DNA from: Alphaproteobacteria bacterium
GTDB taxonomy: Bacteria; Pseudomonadota; Alphaproteobacteria; Caulobacterales; Parvularculaceae
Direction of reading: 5' to 3'
Assembly: GCA_016125455.1 (NCBI GenBank)
Contig: WGLS01000026.1
Span: 1 to 64,000, forward strand
DNA: 64,000 bases
Shown: positions 42,815-52,054 of the stretch, in pieces
How positions within the stretch are numbered: position 1 is the first letter of the stretch
Layout: each line of letters begins with the position of its first letter
The notes under the pieces: generated by a model
Databases searched by the model: none
What the model saw: only the letters and a program-made list of their open reading frames with translations
What the model was told of the DNA's origin: nothing
Position numbers and translations under genes: made by a program

Positions 42815-44920
42815 ATGTTCGAAGACCCGACCGATGGCCCGGCAAGAGGCGAGCGCGGCCGCGCGCGGAGCAATCTCGACGCCCAGATTGCCGGCGCGAT
42901 TGACCAGGCGACCGGCTGGCTCGTCGAGCGCCAGAAGCCCGAAGGCTACTGGGTCGGACGGCTCGAGACGAACGGGTGCATGGAAGCAGAATGGGTCCTG
43001 TTCCTTTGGTTCATGGGCCTCGACGACCATCACCTGCGCCCGCGGCTCGCGGCGGCGCTCCGGCGGATGCAGGCCGAAGACGGATCCTGGCGGATCTATC
43101 ATGGGGCGCCGTCGGGAGACATTAATACGACCGTCGAAGCGTACGCCGCCCTGAGATCGGTCGGCGATGACCCGGCGGCGCCGCACATGGCGCGCGCGCG
43201 CGAGTGGATCGCATCGAAAGGGGGGCTACGGAACATCCGCGTCTTCACCCGCTACTGGCTGGCGCTGATAGGCGAATGGCCGTGGGAGAGAACGCCGAAC
43301 GTTCCGCCGGAAGTGGTGCGGTTTCCGAACTGGTTCCCGTTCTCGATCTACAACTTCGCCCAGTGGGCGCGCGCGACGCTGATGCCGATCACGCTCCTGT
43401 CGGCGCGAAGGCCGTCGCGTCCATTGCCCGCCGATCGTCGCCTCGACGAGCTGTTCCCGGGCGGTCGCGAGGCATTCGACTATTCCTTGCCGAAAAAAGC
43501 CGGCGCGGACGCGTGGGACAGGTTCTTCCGCGGCGCGGACCGGGCGCTCCACGCCTTGCAGGGACTTGGCGCGAGCGCCGGCGTCAGCCTGATGCGCGAG
43601 GGCTCGGCGAAACTCGTCCGTGAATGGATCATCCAGCATCAGGACGCCGACGGCGTGTGGGGCGGCATCCAGCCGCCTTGGATCTATTCCCTGATGGCGC
43701 TGAGGAGCGAGGGCTATCCGCTCGAGCATGCCGTCCTCGAACGGGGGATCAAGGCGCTGGACGACCCGCGCTGGCGGCTCGATATCGACGACGCGACCTG
43801 GATACAGGCGTCGACGAGCCCCGTCTGGGATACGGTTCTGACGCTGCTCGCGTTTGAAGACACCCATGAGGACGGCCATGAAGGCGGCGAGGCGACCAAG
43901 CCTGAGACGGCGAACCAGCGGGCGATCGACCGGGCGATCGACTGGGTCCTCGACCAGCAGGTGCTCGTCCCCGGCGACTGGAAAGTGAAGGCGCCGAAGC
44001 TGGAGCCCGGCGGATGGGCCTTTGAATACGCGAATAATTTCTATCCCGATACCGATGATACGGCGGTTGCGCTCATTGCGCTTGCGCCCCTGCGCGACGA
44101 GAGGGGGGCGCGCGGCGAGCGGATTGACCGGGCGATCAGGCTCGGCGTCGGCTGGCTCCTCGGCATGCAGAGCAAGACTGGCGGCTGGGGCGCATTCGAC
44201 AAGGACAACAACAAGCAGATCCTGACGAAGATACCGTTCTGTGATTTCGGCGAGGCGCTTGATCCGCCGAGCGTCGACGTGACCGCGCACATAGTCGAAG
44301 CGCTGGGCAAGCTCGGCTACACGCCGCGGCACCCGGCGGTCGAGCGGGCGCTGAATTATCTGAAAGCGGAGCAAGAGCCGAACGGCGCGTGGTTCGGCCG
44401 ATGGGGCGTCAATTATGTCTATGGAACTGGCGCCGTGCTGCCAGCGCTCGAGGCGATTGGCGAAGACATGTCGCAGCCCTATGTCAAGCGCGCATCGGAT
44501 TGGCTCGTCTCGGTACAGAATGATGACGGCGGCTGGGGCGAAACGTGCGCGTCTTATATGGACCCCGACCTCATCGGCAAGGGCGTCTCGACGGCCTCGC
44601 AGACAGCGTGGGCGCTGATGGGTCTCGTCGCGGCCGGCCGGCCGGAGGACGAAAAGCCGATCATTGACGGCCTGCAGTTCCTGATCGACCGCCAGAATGC
44701 GGACGGAACGTGGGACGAGCCGCACTACACCGGAACTGGCTTCCCCGGCTATGGCGTCGGCCAGACCATCAAGCTGACCGATCCGATGCTGAAGGAGCGC
44801 CTGCAGCAAGGGGCGGAGCTATCGCGCGCATTCATGATCAATTATCATCTGTACCGCCACTATTTCCCAATGATGGCGTTCGGCCGGGCGCGGAAACTGC
44901 TTGCGAAGTTCGCCGGCTGA
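42815..44920 (+). CDS. shc: Squalene-hopene cyclase
   Basis: The enzyme folds squalene into hopene or hopanol, the core of hopanoid membrane lipids. It is a membrane-associated class II terpene cyclase. The catalytic motif DTDDTA lies at about residues 411-416 (FYPDTDDTAVAL). Several QW-type repeats are present, including WLVERQKPEGYWVGRLE at the N-terminus, QNDDGGWGETCASY and QNADGTWDEPHYTGTGFP. The length of 701 is a little above average. No other hopanoid gene (hpn) is seen nearby. Confidence 0.95.
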   Translation: MFEDPTDGPARGERGRARSNLDAQIAGAIDQATGWLVERQKPEGYWVGRLETNGCMEAEWVLFLWFMGLDDHHLRPRLAAALRRMQAEDGSWRIYHGAPSGDINTTVEAYAALRSVGDDPAAPHMARAREWIASKGGLRNIRVFTRYWLALIGEWPWERTPNVPPEVVRFPNWFPFSIYNFAQWARATLMPITLLSARRPSRPLPADRRLDELFPGGREAFDYSLPKKAGADAWDRFFRGADRALHALQGLGASAGVSLMREGSAKLVREWIIQHQDADGVWGGIQPPWIYSLMALRSEGYPLEHAVLERGIKALDDPRWRLDIDDATWIQASTSPVWDTVLTLLAFEDTHEDGHEGGEATKPETANQRAIDRAIDWVLDQQVLVPGDWKVKAPKLEPGGWAFEYANNFYPDTDDTAVALIALAPLRDERGARGERIDRAIRLGVGWLLGMQSKTGGWGAFDKDNNKQILTKIPFCDFGEALDPPSVDVTAHIVEALGKLGYTPRHPAVERALNYLKAEQEPNGAWFGRWGVNYVYGTGAVLPALEAIGEDMSQPYVKRASDWLVSVQNDDGGWGETCASYMDPDLIGKGVSTASQTAWALMGLVAAGRPEDEKPIIDGLQFLIDRQNADGTWDEPHYTGTGFPGYGVGQTIKLTDPMLKERLQQGAELSRAFMINYHLYRHYFPMMAFGRARKLLAKFAG

Positions 44921-45011
44921 CGGCTGGCGTCCATCGATTGCGACGCGCGTGCGCGCTGCTCGAGACGAAGATGGTTTTGGCGGCTGCTCCAAGCGCGCCC
45001 AAGTCGCGCTC

Positions 45012-45680
45012 TTACGCCGCGGCCATTGCGCCGACGAGGCCTTCAAAGAAACGCCGGCCGTCGACGCCGCCAAGCACTTGCGAGATCGCGCGCTCCGGGT
45101 GCGGCATAAGGCCGAGCACGTTGCCGGCTTCGTTCACGACGCCGGCGATGTCGTTCGCCGAGCCGTTCGGGTTGGCGACATAGCGGAACGCGACGCGGCC
45201 TTCGGCTTCGAGCCGGTCAAGCACGTCCTTTTCCGCCGTGTAGTTGCCGTCATGGTGAGCGATCGGGAACGTGACGTACTCGCCCGCGGTCAACGATGGC
45301 GCAAACCGCGCCGCTGCGGCTTCAACCCTCATGGCAACCGGTCCGCACACGAACTCAAGTCCGGCATTGCGCAGCAGCGCCCCCGGCAGCAGCCCGCGCT
45401 CGGTGAGGATCTGAAACCCGTTGCAGATGCCTATGACGCGCACGCCCTTCGCCGCGCGGTCCGCGACGGTCTCCATCATCGGCGAGCGCGCGGCCATCGC
45501 GCCTGAGCGAAGATAGTCGCCGTACGAAAAGCCCCCAGGGAGGACGATAAGGTCGACGTCCGGCAGGTCGCGGTCGCCATGCCACGCCATGACCGGCTGG
45601 TTGCCGGTGGCGTCGCGCAGGGCCACCGCAGCGTCGCGATCGCAGTTAGAGGCCGGGAAGACGATAACTGCGGATTTCAT
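45012..45680 (-). CDS. purQ: Phosphoribosylformylglycinamidine synthase, glutaminase subunit PurQ
   Basis: PurQ supplies ammonia from glutamine to PurL in the fourth step of purine synthesis. The class I amidotransferase triad is Cys86 ([15 protein letters not shown]), His194 and Glu196 (GLMPHPERA). The glycine-rich oxyanion segment [14 protein letters not shown] is also present. The length of 222 is right for the stand-alone form. It follows purS by 49 bp on the same strand. purL is not in the window. Confidence 0.97.
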   Translation of the reverse strand: MKSAVIVFPASNCDRDAAVALRDATGNQPVMAWHGDRDLPDVDLIVLPGGFSYGDYLRSGAMAARSPMMETVADRAAKGVRVIGICNGFQILTERGLLPGALLRNAGLEFVCGPVAMRVEAAAARFAPSLTAGEYVTFPIAHHDGNYTAEKDVLDRLEAEGRVAFRYVANPNGSANDIAGVVNEAGNVLGLMPHPERAISQVLGGVDGRRFFEGLVGAMAAA

Positions 45681-45729
45681 CCGTATACGTTCCTTATTGG
45701 GCTGTGCGGCGCCGGTCGGCGCAGACGGG

Positions 45730-45972
45730 TCATGCGCTGATCGCGATCGAGTAATTCTCCATCACCGGATTTGCGAGCAGCTTCCGGCACATTTCCTCGG
45801 CGCGGTCCCTAGCGGCGGCTTCGTCGACGGCGTCGATTTCAAACTCGATGACCTTGCCCTGGCGCACGTTCGAGGCCTCTTGGAAGCCGAGGCCGGAGAG
45901 GGCCCCCTCGATCGCCTTGCCTTGCGGGTCGAGAACGCCATTTTTTAACGTTATTTCGATTTTCGCCTTCAT
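45730..45972 (-). CDS. purS: Phosphoribosylformylglycinamidine synthase subunit PurS
   Basis: PurS is the small bridging subunit that lets PurQ and PurL interact. The sequence begins [20 protein letters not shown] and contains [11 protein letters not shown] and [13 protein letters not shown], all characteristic. ATG 45972 gives 80 residues; the longer frame seen upstream is a shadow. It sits between a reversed GNAT gene and purQ. Confidence 0.96.
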   Translation of the reverse strand: MKAKIEITLKNGVLDPQGKAIEGALSGLGFQEASNVRQGKVIEFEIDAVDEAAARDRAEEMCRKLLANPVMENYSIAISA

Positions 45973-46108
45973 CATGCGGGCCGCCATTCTCGTCGTTGTC
46001 GCATATTCGCAAACTTTACGAACCGGGTGATAGAGGGGGATACCGCCGGCCGCAATCTCGGCCGGGCAGGATTCCGATAGCATGGAACGGCAGGAGACGA
46101 CGGGAGAG

Positions 46109-46600
46109 ATGGCGATCAAGGTGCGCGCGGCCGCGCCCGCGGACGTCAAGGCGGTTTGCGCGATGGTCCGCGCCCACAATGAAGAGGCCGGCCAATCGGC
46201 GTCCAGACCAGACCCGAGGACCTTCCGGGCCCTCGCCTTCGGCAAGAACGCCTTCGTCATGTGCGAGGTGGCGGAGGTGACGGACGAGGAGGGGGCGGTG
46301 TCGGTCATCGGCCACGCCATCTGGCACGACTGTTTTTCCACGGACGACGGCACGCGGGGCGGCTATCTCGTCGACCTGTTCGTCGAGCCCGCCTGGCGGC
46401 GGGAAGGCGTAGGGACGATGCTGATGCGGGCAACCTGCCGCCGGGTGAAGGCGCGAGGCGGGTCCCACCTGTGGTGGGCGACCATGCCGAAGAACCAAGC
46501 GGGCCGTCGATTTTACGTGCAGTTCAACGCCACTGACGACCCGGCGCACGCGCACGCGGTCTATGGCGCAAATTTCCTGAAACTGGCGACCGGCCGTTAG
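46109..46600 (+). CDS. GNAT-family N-acetyltransferase
   Basis: The product has the GNAT fold: an N-terminal VRAAAPADVKAVCAMVRAHN, and the acetyl-CoA binding turn in DLFVEPAWRREGVGTMLM near residue 100, with RxxGxG. Near the C-terminus WATMPKNQAGRRFYVQF resembles motif B. The substrate is unknown. ATG 46109 is chosen because GGAGACGACGGGAGAG lies before it; ATG 46082 lacks a ribosome site. The length is 163. It is transcribed against the purine genes on both sides, which suggests an insertion into a purC-purS-purQ series. Confidence 0.85.
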   Translation: MAIKVRAAAPADVKAVCAMVRAHNEEAGQSASRPDPRTFRALAFGKNAFVMCEVAEVTDEEGAVSVIGHAIWHDCFSTDDGTRGGYLVDLFVEPAWRREGVGTMLMRATCRRVKARGGSHLWWATMPKNQAGRRFYVQFNATDDPAHAHAVYGANFLKLATGR

Positions 46601-46629
46601 GGCGGCCGGGCCAGGATGAACTGCGTGGC

Positions 46630-47415
46630 CTATTTCGCGATCGGGTCGTTGTCGGTGACTAGCACCGGCCCCTTGGCCCCCGGCGCGCCATTGTCCTTCA
46701 GGATGCCGAGCCGGCGGGCGACGTCCTGATAGGCTTCGGTGACCCCGCCGAGGCCCTGGCGGAACCGGTCCTTGTCGAGGATGAACCCCGTTTCGGCGTC
46801 CCACAGGCGGCAGCTGTCGGGGCTGATCTCGTCGGCGACGATCAGGCGCACCATGTCCCCCTCGTAGAGCCGGCCGAATTCGACCTTGAAGTCCACGAGC
46901 TTGATCCCAACCCCGGCGAACAGGCCGGACAGGAAGTCGTTGATCCTCAGCGCGAGCGACATCATGTCGTCGATTTCCTGCGGACTCGCCCAGTTGAACG
47001 CCGTGATGTGCTCCTCGGAGACCAGCGGGTCGCCGAGATCGTCGTTCTTGAAATAGAATTCGATGACAGATCGCGGCAACGCAGCGCCGGTCTCGAGGCC
47101 AAGCCGCTTGGCGAGCGATCCCGCCGCGACGTTGCGCACGACAACCTCGAGCGGCACGATTTCCACGTGACGGACAAGCTGCTCGCGCATGTTCAGTCGC
47201 TTGATGAAGTGAGTCGGGATGCCGACCCGCTCCAGGCCCTGCATCACGAACTCCGAGATGCGGTTGTTGAGGACGCCCTTGCCCTCGATCACCTCGTGCT
47301 TCTGATTGTTGAAGGCGGTCGTGTCGTCCTTGAAATACTGGATCAGCGTGCCGGGTTCCGGCCCCTCGAACAGTATTTTCGCCTTGCCTTCGTAGATTTG
47401 CTTGCGGCGTGCCAT
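46630..47415 (-). CDS. purC: SAICAR synthetase PurC
   Basis: PurC joins aspartate to CAIR using ATP in purine synthesis. It starts [20 protein letters not shown], contains [19 protein letters not shown] and [13 protein letters not shown], and ends with the [19 protein letters not shown] region. The start at 47415 is set by family length (261 residues); a long open frame to 47814 is a shadow of the DUF1476 gene. It is upstream of purS and purQ on the same strand, separated by a reversed GNAT gene. Confidence 0.97.
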   Translation of the reverse strand: MARRKQIYEGKAKILFEGPEPGTLIQYFKDDTTAFNNQKHEVIEGKGVLNNRISEFVMQGLERVGIPTHFIKRLNMREQLVRHVEIVPLEVVVRNVAAGSLAKRLGLETGAALPRSVIEFYFKNDDLGDPLVSEEHITAFNWASPQEIDDMMSLALRINDFLSGLFAGVGIKLVDFKVEFGRLYEGDMVRLIVADEISPDSCRLWDAETGFILDKDRFRQGLGGVTEAYQDVARRLGILKDNGAPGAKGPVLVTDNDPIAK

Positions 47416-47532
47416 GGCGGTCGGCGTCTTTCTGTCTGGGGCCTTTGTCGGCGTCGCGGGCGACGGCGTCGGCGCCGCGTAAGCGGTGCGCGCCGCCTGG
47501 TTCGAAAAGCGGCGACGCGTCGGCTGAGCGGC

Positions 47533-47588
47533 GGCGTATACGCCTTCGACCGGAGCCTGAAAAGCCCCTGCGGCGCTTGACGCCGCAG
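47533..47588. promoter_or_regulatory. Palindrome and inverted repeat between purC and the DUF1476 gene
   Basis: A perfect 12-base palindrome, GGCGTATACGCC, lies at 47533-47544. A second perfect repeat, CTGCGGCG-CTTGA-CGCCGCAG, lies at 47568-47588. Both are in the 259-bp gap that separates the divergent purC and DUF1476 starts. They could be operators or RNA hairpins. High G+C makes chance repeats more likely than usual. Confidence 0.35.
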
Positions 47589-47674
47589 TGCGGCGGCGCG
47601 CATTGCCGGGCCTTGCGGCGAGGGCTACGGTCCGACTTCCCCGCTTGGTTGATTGCTGGAACGGAACAGGAACA

Positions 47675-47998
47675 ATGACGACCTTCGATGATCGCAAGGA
47701 CAAGTTCGAGAACAAATTCGCCCACGATGCGGAGTTGCGCTTCAGGGCGGAGGCCCGCCGCAACAAGATGCTGGGGCGCTGGGCCGCCGAGCGCCTTGGG
47801 CTCTCCGGCGACAAGGCGGAGGATTACGCGACCTCGGTCATCATGGCGGATCTTGAGGAGCCTGGCGACGAAGACGTCTTCCGCAAGGTCCGGGGCGATT
47901 TCGACAAGGCGGGCGTCGCGATCGACGATGAGACCATTCGCCGCCGCATGTCGGAGCTGCTGCAACTGGCGGCCGAGGAGATCCAGAAGTCTGGCTGA
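47675..47998 (+). CDS. DUF1476 protein (ATP synthase zeta-type inhibitor)
   Basis: DUF1476 proteins include the zeta subunit that blocks reverse rotation of the alphaproteobacterial F1-ATPase. This 107-residue product has the typical start [17 protein letters not shown], then [19 protein letters not shown] and the C-terminal [23 protein letters not shown] 47675 is favoured by AACAGGAACA upstream; the frame extends to 47588 without support. It is divergent from purC. The inhibitor role is known for Paracoccus and inferred here. Confidence 0.88.
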   Translation: MTTFDDRKDKFENKFAHDAELRFRAEARRNKMLGRWAAERLGLSGDKAEDYATSVIMADLEEPGDEDVFRKVRGDFDKAGVAIDDETIRRRMSELLQLAAEEIQKSG

Positions 47999-48170
47999 CC
48001 GGCGGCTTGCGGCGGGGCGATTGCCCGGCCTTCGGCAACTTGGTTGTTAGAAATATGGCCTCCCGTAATGTCGCCCCCCACGATATGGCCGAGGGCCAGT
48101 TGGCCGCCCGCCTCTTGACCGGGGCAATCAGGCCGGGGGCCTGCAAAGACGCCTGACAATACGGGCGAAG

Positions 48171-48211
48171 CCCTGTCCCGCAGGGACGTCAACCGGCCGC
48201 CGTCAGGCGGC
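48171..48211 (+). promoter_or_regulatory. Two adjacent hairpins in the leader of the SDR gene
   Basis: CCCTG-tcccg-CAGGG (48171-48185) and GCCGCC-gtca-GGCGGC (48196-48211) lie back to back, ending 23 bases before the SDR start. They may be leader structures or a terminator for the DUF1476 transcript. No known riboswitch class is recognised. Confidence 0.25.
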
Positions 48212-48234
48212 GATCCAAACGGCAAGGAAACATC

Positions 48235-49008
48235 ATGGGACGGCTCGACGGCAAAATGGCCCTCATCACGGGCGGCGCGCAGGGCCTTGGGGCCTGTTTT
48301 GCGAGGATGTTCGCTGACGAAGGAGCGAAAGTCGCCGTTTCCGACGTGAATGGCGACGGGGCCGAAGCAACGGCCGCGGCGGTGAACGAGCGGCATCCGG
48401 GAAAGGCCTTCGCGTTCCGCCATGACGTGACCTCGACGGCCGACTGGGAGGCGGCGCTTGACGGCGCGGCGGCGGCGATGGGCGGCATCAACGTCCTTGT
48501 CAACAATGCCGGCATCGGCGTCTTCGGCAATATCGAAACGGAGACAATGGAAAGCTGGCGCAAGTGCCAGGAAGTCGACGTCGATTCGATCTTCATCGGC
48601 ACGCAGCTCGCGATGCCATACCTGAAGGAGGCTGCGCCCGCATCGATCGTCAACATTTCGTCCGTGGCCGGGCTCATCGCCGACGGCAACATGCTTTCCT
48701 ATAATGTGGCCAAGGCGAGCGTCTGGATGATGTCGAAGTCGATCGCGCTCCATTGCGCCAGGGCGGGCTATGACATCCGCTGCAATTCCGTGCACCCCGT
48801 ATTCACGCGCACGCCGATCATCGATCCGCTTGTCGCGCTCGGCGGCGGCGGGGAGGACGGCGAGTGCAAGTTGACCCGCCAGATCCCGTTGCGCCGGCTT
48901 GGCGAGCCAGAGGATGTCGGCTACGCAGTGCTTTATCTCGCGTCGGATGAATCGCGCTTCGTGACGGCCGCCGAGATCAAGGTCGACGGCGGCATAACCG
49001 CCCAGTAG
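48235..49008 (+). CDS. Short-chain dehydrogenase/reductase (SDR)
   Basis: The protein is a classical NAD(P)-dependent SDR of 257 residues. The cofactor motif is TGGAQGLG (residues 12-19), NNAGIG near 88 follows the family, and the catalytic set is Ser near 141 (NISSVAG) with YNVAK at about 156-160. The acidic residue after the second strand (SDVN) suggests NAD preference. C-terminal SDESRFVTAAEIKVDGG is typical of the FabG-like group. The substrate is unknown. It has AAGGAA before ATG. Confidence 0.9.
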   Translation: MGRLDGKMALITGGAQGLGACFARMFADEGAKVAVSDVNGDGAEATAAAVNERHPGKAFAFRHDVTSTADWEAALDGAAAAMGGINVLVNNAGIGVFGNIETETMESWRKCQEVDVDSIFIGTQLAMPYLKEAAPASIVNISSVAGLIADGNMLSYNVAKASVWMMSKSIALHCARAGYDIRCNSVHPVFTRTPIIDPLVALGGGGEDGECKLTRQIPLRRLGEPEDVGYAVLYLASDESRFVTAAEIKVDGGITAQ

Positions 49009-49046
49009 TCGCTGGCGCGGGCCCCCGTCGACGGCGGCGGCGGTCG

Positions 49047-50390
49047 TCATTCTGCCCCGCTGAAGCTCCAGCCTTCCCGGAAACGGGTGAAGATCGCCGT
49101 GTTCCAGCCGCGCGGCGTCAGCGCCACGAGACAGCTGTTGAGGTCGACGCAGTCGGCTTCGAGGTCTGGCTTGTAGGAGCAGCGGTACTTCCACGCCTGC
49201 AGTTTCTCGCAGCCGGACTTCTGAACGCCCCTGATCCTGAACATGTTAGCCCCCACCTTGGCGCCCCAGTGAGAGCGCATGGCCGCCAGCATCTCCGCCT
49301 CCGTCGGCGCGCGGTCGATGATCGCGGCTGTCTTTGGCTGCGCCGGAGGCGCAGCAGGCGTCTTGGGCGCCGATTGCGATTTTTGTTGAACCGCCTTGTA
49401 GTTCTCGAGCGCTTCCGTCAGACCCTTCCGGGCTTCCATGCTTCGACGCGACCGCTCCATGTTCGCCGCAAAGCAAGCATCCTTATCGCCGCCAGGGACG
49501 CAGGGGTCGTTTGCGGGCCGGCCAGCGCCGAGCGACATGTCGCCTATATTGATCGACGGCGTCTTTTTCGCGCCGCCTTCCGTCAGGTGTTGCTGCCAGC
49601 GCGCCTGCAACGCCGCCGCCCGCGCTTCAGCGCGCTTGACGTTTTCGAGGTTCGTCTTGTCGATCAAACTGATATGACCGTGCCCGATCCCCTGCGACGC
49701 CTTCATGTCGACTGTCGCGCCTCTGAACGTCTCATTGAAATAGTCGATGTACGGACGGATGTCGTTGGCTGACGCGCGCTTTTCGCCGTCCCCGGACCGG
49801 CCTATCGAAAGACCGTTAGACATCCGGTAGAAGGTGGACTTGTCGGATGCCCATGCATCAAAGCTTTTTGAAAAGTTGGAATCGTTGAGCGGTTTCAAGC
49901 GGGTCTGGTCGACCATGAGAAACCCGATGTCGTGGGACGCCCGCTTGCCTTTTGCGAGGCAAGTTTTCCCTGTGCTGGTCAGCAAGACGCCTTTCCTGAC
50001 CTCGACCGTCCGGGCGTACGCGGCCTCGACGCGCGGGTTTGTCGGGTCCTTCATTCGATAGCACTTCGTCGTATTGTTGAACTCCAGCTCAAGCATCGGC
50101 TGTTTGAGAGCGTACTCGTTCTGAAGGATGCCGTATTCGCCAGGCCCCATGTGCGTTTGAAGATGGCTCAGCTCGTCTGTTGCGGTGAAGCTGTATATCG
50201 TCGTCATGAAGCCAAGGCGCGGACGGGACTCTTCGGCGCTGATGATCTGGCGATCGTTCTTGTGGATCTCGTTGCAGCCTGCGGCTGCTCCGAGGACGAC
50301 CAGCAATAATGCGCCTCGCGCAAGCGCGGCGAGCTTGCCGCCGGGTCTCCGCAGTCGCCCTTTTCCGGTGGTTGTCATTTGATCAGTCAT
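49047..50390 (-). CDS. Predicted lipoprotein of unknown function
   Basis: I do not recognise this 447-residue protein. It has a long basic N-terminus (residues 1-26), a hydrophobic helix (27-36) and a lipobox ending GAAAGC at Cys39, so it is likely a lipoprotein. The middle (about 60-265) shows FMTTIYSFTATDELSHLQTH and a Cys pair. A helical, Gln/Pro/Lys-rich linker covers about 300-360. The C-terminal domain (365-447) has five cysteines, including KSGCEKLQAWKYRCSY and ADCVDLNSC, likely disulfides. It converges on the SDR gene and is divergent from ndh. Confidence 0.7.
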   Translation of the reverse strand: MTDQMTTTGKGRLRRPGGKLAALARGALLLVVLGAAAGCNEIHKNDRQIISAEESRPRLGFMTTIYSFTATDELSHLQTHMGPGEYGILQNEYALKQPMLELEFNNTTKCYRMKDPTNPRVEAAYARTVEVRKGVLLTSTGKTCLAKGKRASHDIGFLMVDQTRLKPLNDSNFSKSFDAWASDKSTFYRMSNGLSIGRSGDGEKRASANDIRPYIDYFNETFRGATVDMKASQGIGHGHISLIDKTNLENVKRAEARAAALQARWQQHLTEGGAKKTPSINIGDMSLGAGRPANDPCVPGGDKDACFAANMERSRRSMEARKGLTEALENYKAVQQKSQSAPKTPAAPPAQPKTAAIIDRAPTEAEMLAAMRSHWGAKVGANMFRIRGVQKSGCEKLQAWKYRCSYKPDLEADCVDLNSCLVALTPRGWNTAIFTRFREGWSFSGAE

Positions 50391-50596
50391 TCAAGCCCCC
50401 AACGAACTCCACCGACCGCGATCGGCGCCGGCCTGCGGTCTTTGTGATCCTTTACGTTCCTTAACCTTCGCAACCCCATTGTCGGGCGTTCGGGGCGAAA
50501 ATTCGACATCCGCACGACCATTTCGCCCCAAAACAGCGTATGCTTTCTTCGCGGTCGCAGCATAAGCGGCGGATTGTGATCGAGATGAGGCGCAAA

Positions 50597-52054
50597 ATGA
50601 CTGAAGAGTTCGTGACGTCCCGTCCCCCTGAACCGAAGCCCGTCGCTGAAAACTCGGCGCCGGGGGCCGACCCTTCGGCGAAACCCTCGGCCAATCCCTC
50701 TGAAGGTCCAGGCCCGACTCGCGGCCCGACTGGCGGAATGAAAGCCAAAAAAACCCAGATCGTGATCGTGGGCGGGGGTGCCGGGGGGCTCGAACTGGCG
50801 GCCCGGCTTGGCAAGAAACTTGGCCGCGAGGCCTATGACGTTATCCTTCTGGAAAAAAACCCGACCCACATCTGGAAGCCGCTGCTGCACGAGGTCGCGG
50901 CGGGCTCCCTTGACGCCAACCTCGACGAGGTCGGTTATCGCGGCCACGGCCACCAGAACGGCTACCGTTTCTTTCTCGGCGCGATGCAGGACATCGACCG
51001 CGAGCGCGGCCAGGTGGTCGTCGCGCCGCTGCTCGACGAGAACGGCGCGGAAATCATGGGCGAGCATCGCATCCGCTATGATTATCTCGTGGTCGCGGTC
51101 GGCTCGGTCTCGAACGACTTCGGGGTCAAGGGCGTCCAGGAGCATTGCATGTTCCTGGAAAGCCGGGCGGAGGCCGACCGTTTCCGGCAAAAGCTCCTGA
51201 ACCAGTGCCTCAGGGTGTCGCGCGCAATGGCGCTTTATTCCCACGCGGATGAGTACGTGAAGATCACGATTGTCGGCGGCGGCGCGACCGGCGTTGAGCT
51301 CGCGGCCGAACTCTACAACGCCGCCGGCGGCCTCAAGCACTATGGACTCGAAGTGTTCGACGAAAGCCGGCTTAAAGTGACTCTGCTCGAAGCAGGGCCG
51401 CGCATCCTGCCGGCCTTGCCGGAGGAGCTTTCCGAAGCGGCGACCGAGGAACTGCGCGCGCTCGGCGTCGACGTCAGGACGAACGCCCAGGTGGTCGAGG
51501 TCACCTCCCGCGCGATGAAGCTGAAGTCCGGCGAGACCATCCCCGGCGACTTGCGGGTATGGGCGGCCGGCGTAAAGGCGCCGCCGTTCCTGAAAGAAAT
51601 TGCGGGCCTTGAGACGACGCGCAGCGACCAGCTCATCGTGCGGCCGACGCTCCAGACGACGCGCGACGACCGCATCTTCGCGATTGGCGACTGCGCGCAC
51701 TACAAGCCCGAAGGGGCCGAGCGCCCGATCCCGCCGCGCGCACAATCCGCGCATCAGATGGCTGACGCCGTCTATGACAACATCCTTGCGATGATCCACA
51801 AACGGCCGCTCAGGGAGTTTCGGTACAAGGATTATGGGTCGCTTGTCTCGCTGTCGCAGTTTTCGACCGTCGGCAGCCTGATGGGCAATCTCGTCGGCGG
51901 CCGAATGGCGGTCGAGGGGCGGGCGGCGCGATTCATGTACGTCTCGCTTTATCGCATGCATCTACTGGCCATCCATGGCTGGCTCCGCGGCCTGTTCATG
52001 ATCCTCGTCGGCCACGTCAATCAGGTGGTCCGGCCGAAGCTGAAGCTGCACTGA
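50597..52054 (+). CDS. ndh: Type II NADH:quinone oxidoreductase (NDH-2)
   Basis: NDH-2 oxidises NADH and reduces quinone without pumping protons. FAD-binding IVIVGGGAGGLELAARLGKK and NAD-binding IVGGGATGVELAAEL are both present, as is the late FAD motif DDRIFAIGDCAHY. The C-terminal part carries the amphipathic membrane-binding region. A Pro/Ser/Ala-rich N-terminal extension of about 45 residues lies before the core. ATG 50597 is chosen by GAGGCG; ATG 50540 and a start just before the core are also possible. The length is 485. Confidence 0.9.
   Translation: MTEEFVTSRPPEPKPVAENSAPGADPSAKPSANPSEGPGPTRGPTGGMKAKKTQIVIVGGGAGGLELAARLGKKLGREAYDVILLEKNPTHIWKPLLHEVAAGSLDANLDEVGYRGHGHQNGYRFFLGAMQDIDRERGQVVVAPLLDENGAEIMGEHRIRYDYLVVAVGSVSNDFGVKGVQEHCMFLESRAEADRFRQKLLNQCLRVSRAMALYSHADEYVKITIVGGGATGVELAAELYNAAGGLKHYGLEVFDESRLKVTLLEAGPRILPALPEELSEAATEELRALGVDVRTNAQVVEVTSRAMKLKSGETIPGDLRVWAAGVKAPPFLKEIAGLETTRSDQLIVRPTLQTTRDDRIFAIGDCAHYKPEGAERPIPPRAQSAHQMADAVYDNILAMIHKRPLREFRYKDYGSLVSLSQFSTVGSLMGNLVGGRMAVEGRAARFMYVSLYRMHLLAIHGWLRGLFMILVGHVNQVVRPKLKLH

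Noticed and set aside
43226-44809. 527-codon minus-strand frame inside squalene-hopene cyclase
   Set aside because: It is a complete antisense shadow of a well-supported gene, with Arg-rich composition and no recognisable domain.
46016-47965. 649-codon open frame on the minus strand across GNAT, purC and the DUF1476 gene
   Set aside because: It is Arg/Pro/Gly-rich, has no motif, and lies antisense or out of frame to clear genes. Such frames are common in high-G+C DNA.
47824-49194. 456-codon minus-strand frame across the SDR gene
   Set aside because: It is antisense to a clear SDR. The repetitive Gly/Ala look between 47999 and 48234 comes from G+C-rich leader DNA.
50387-51961. 524-codon minus-strand frame opposite ndh
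   Set aside because: It is antisense to the NADH dehydrogenase gene, without motifs or a sensible ribosome site.
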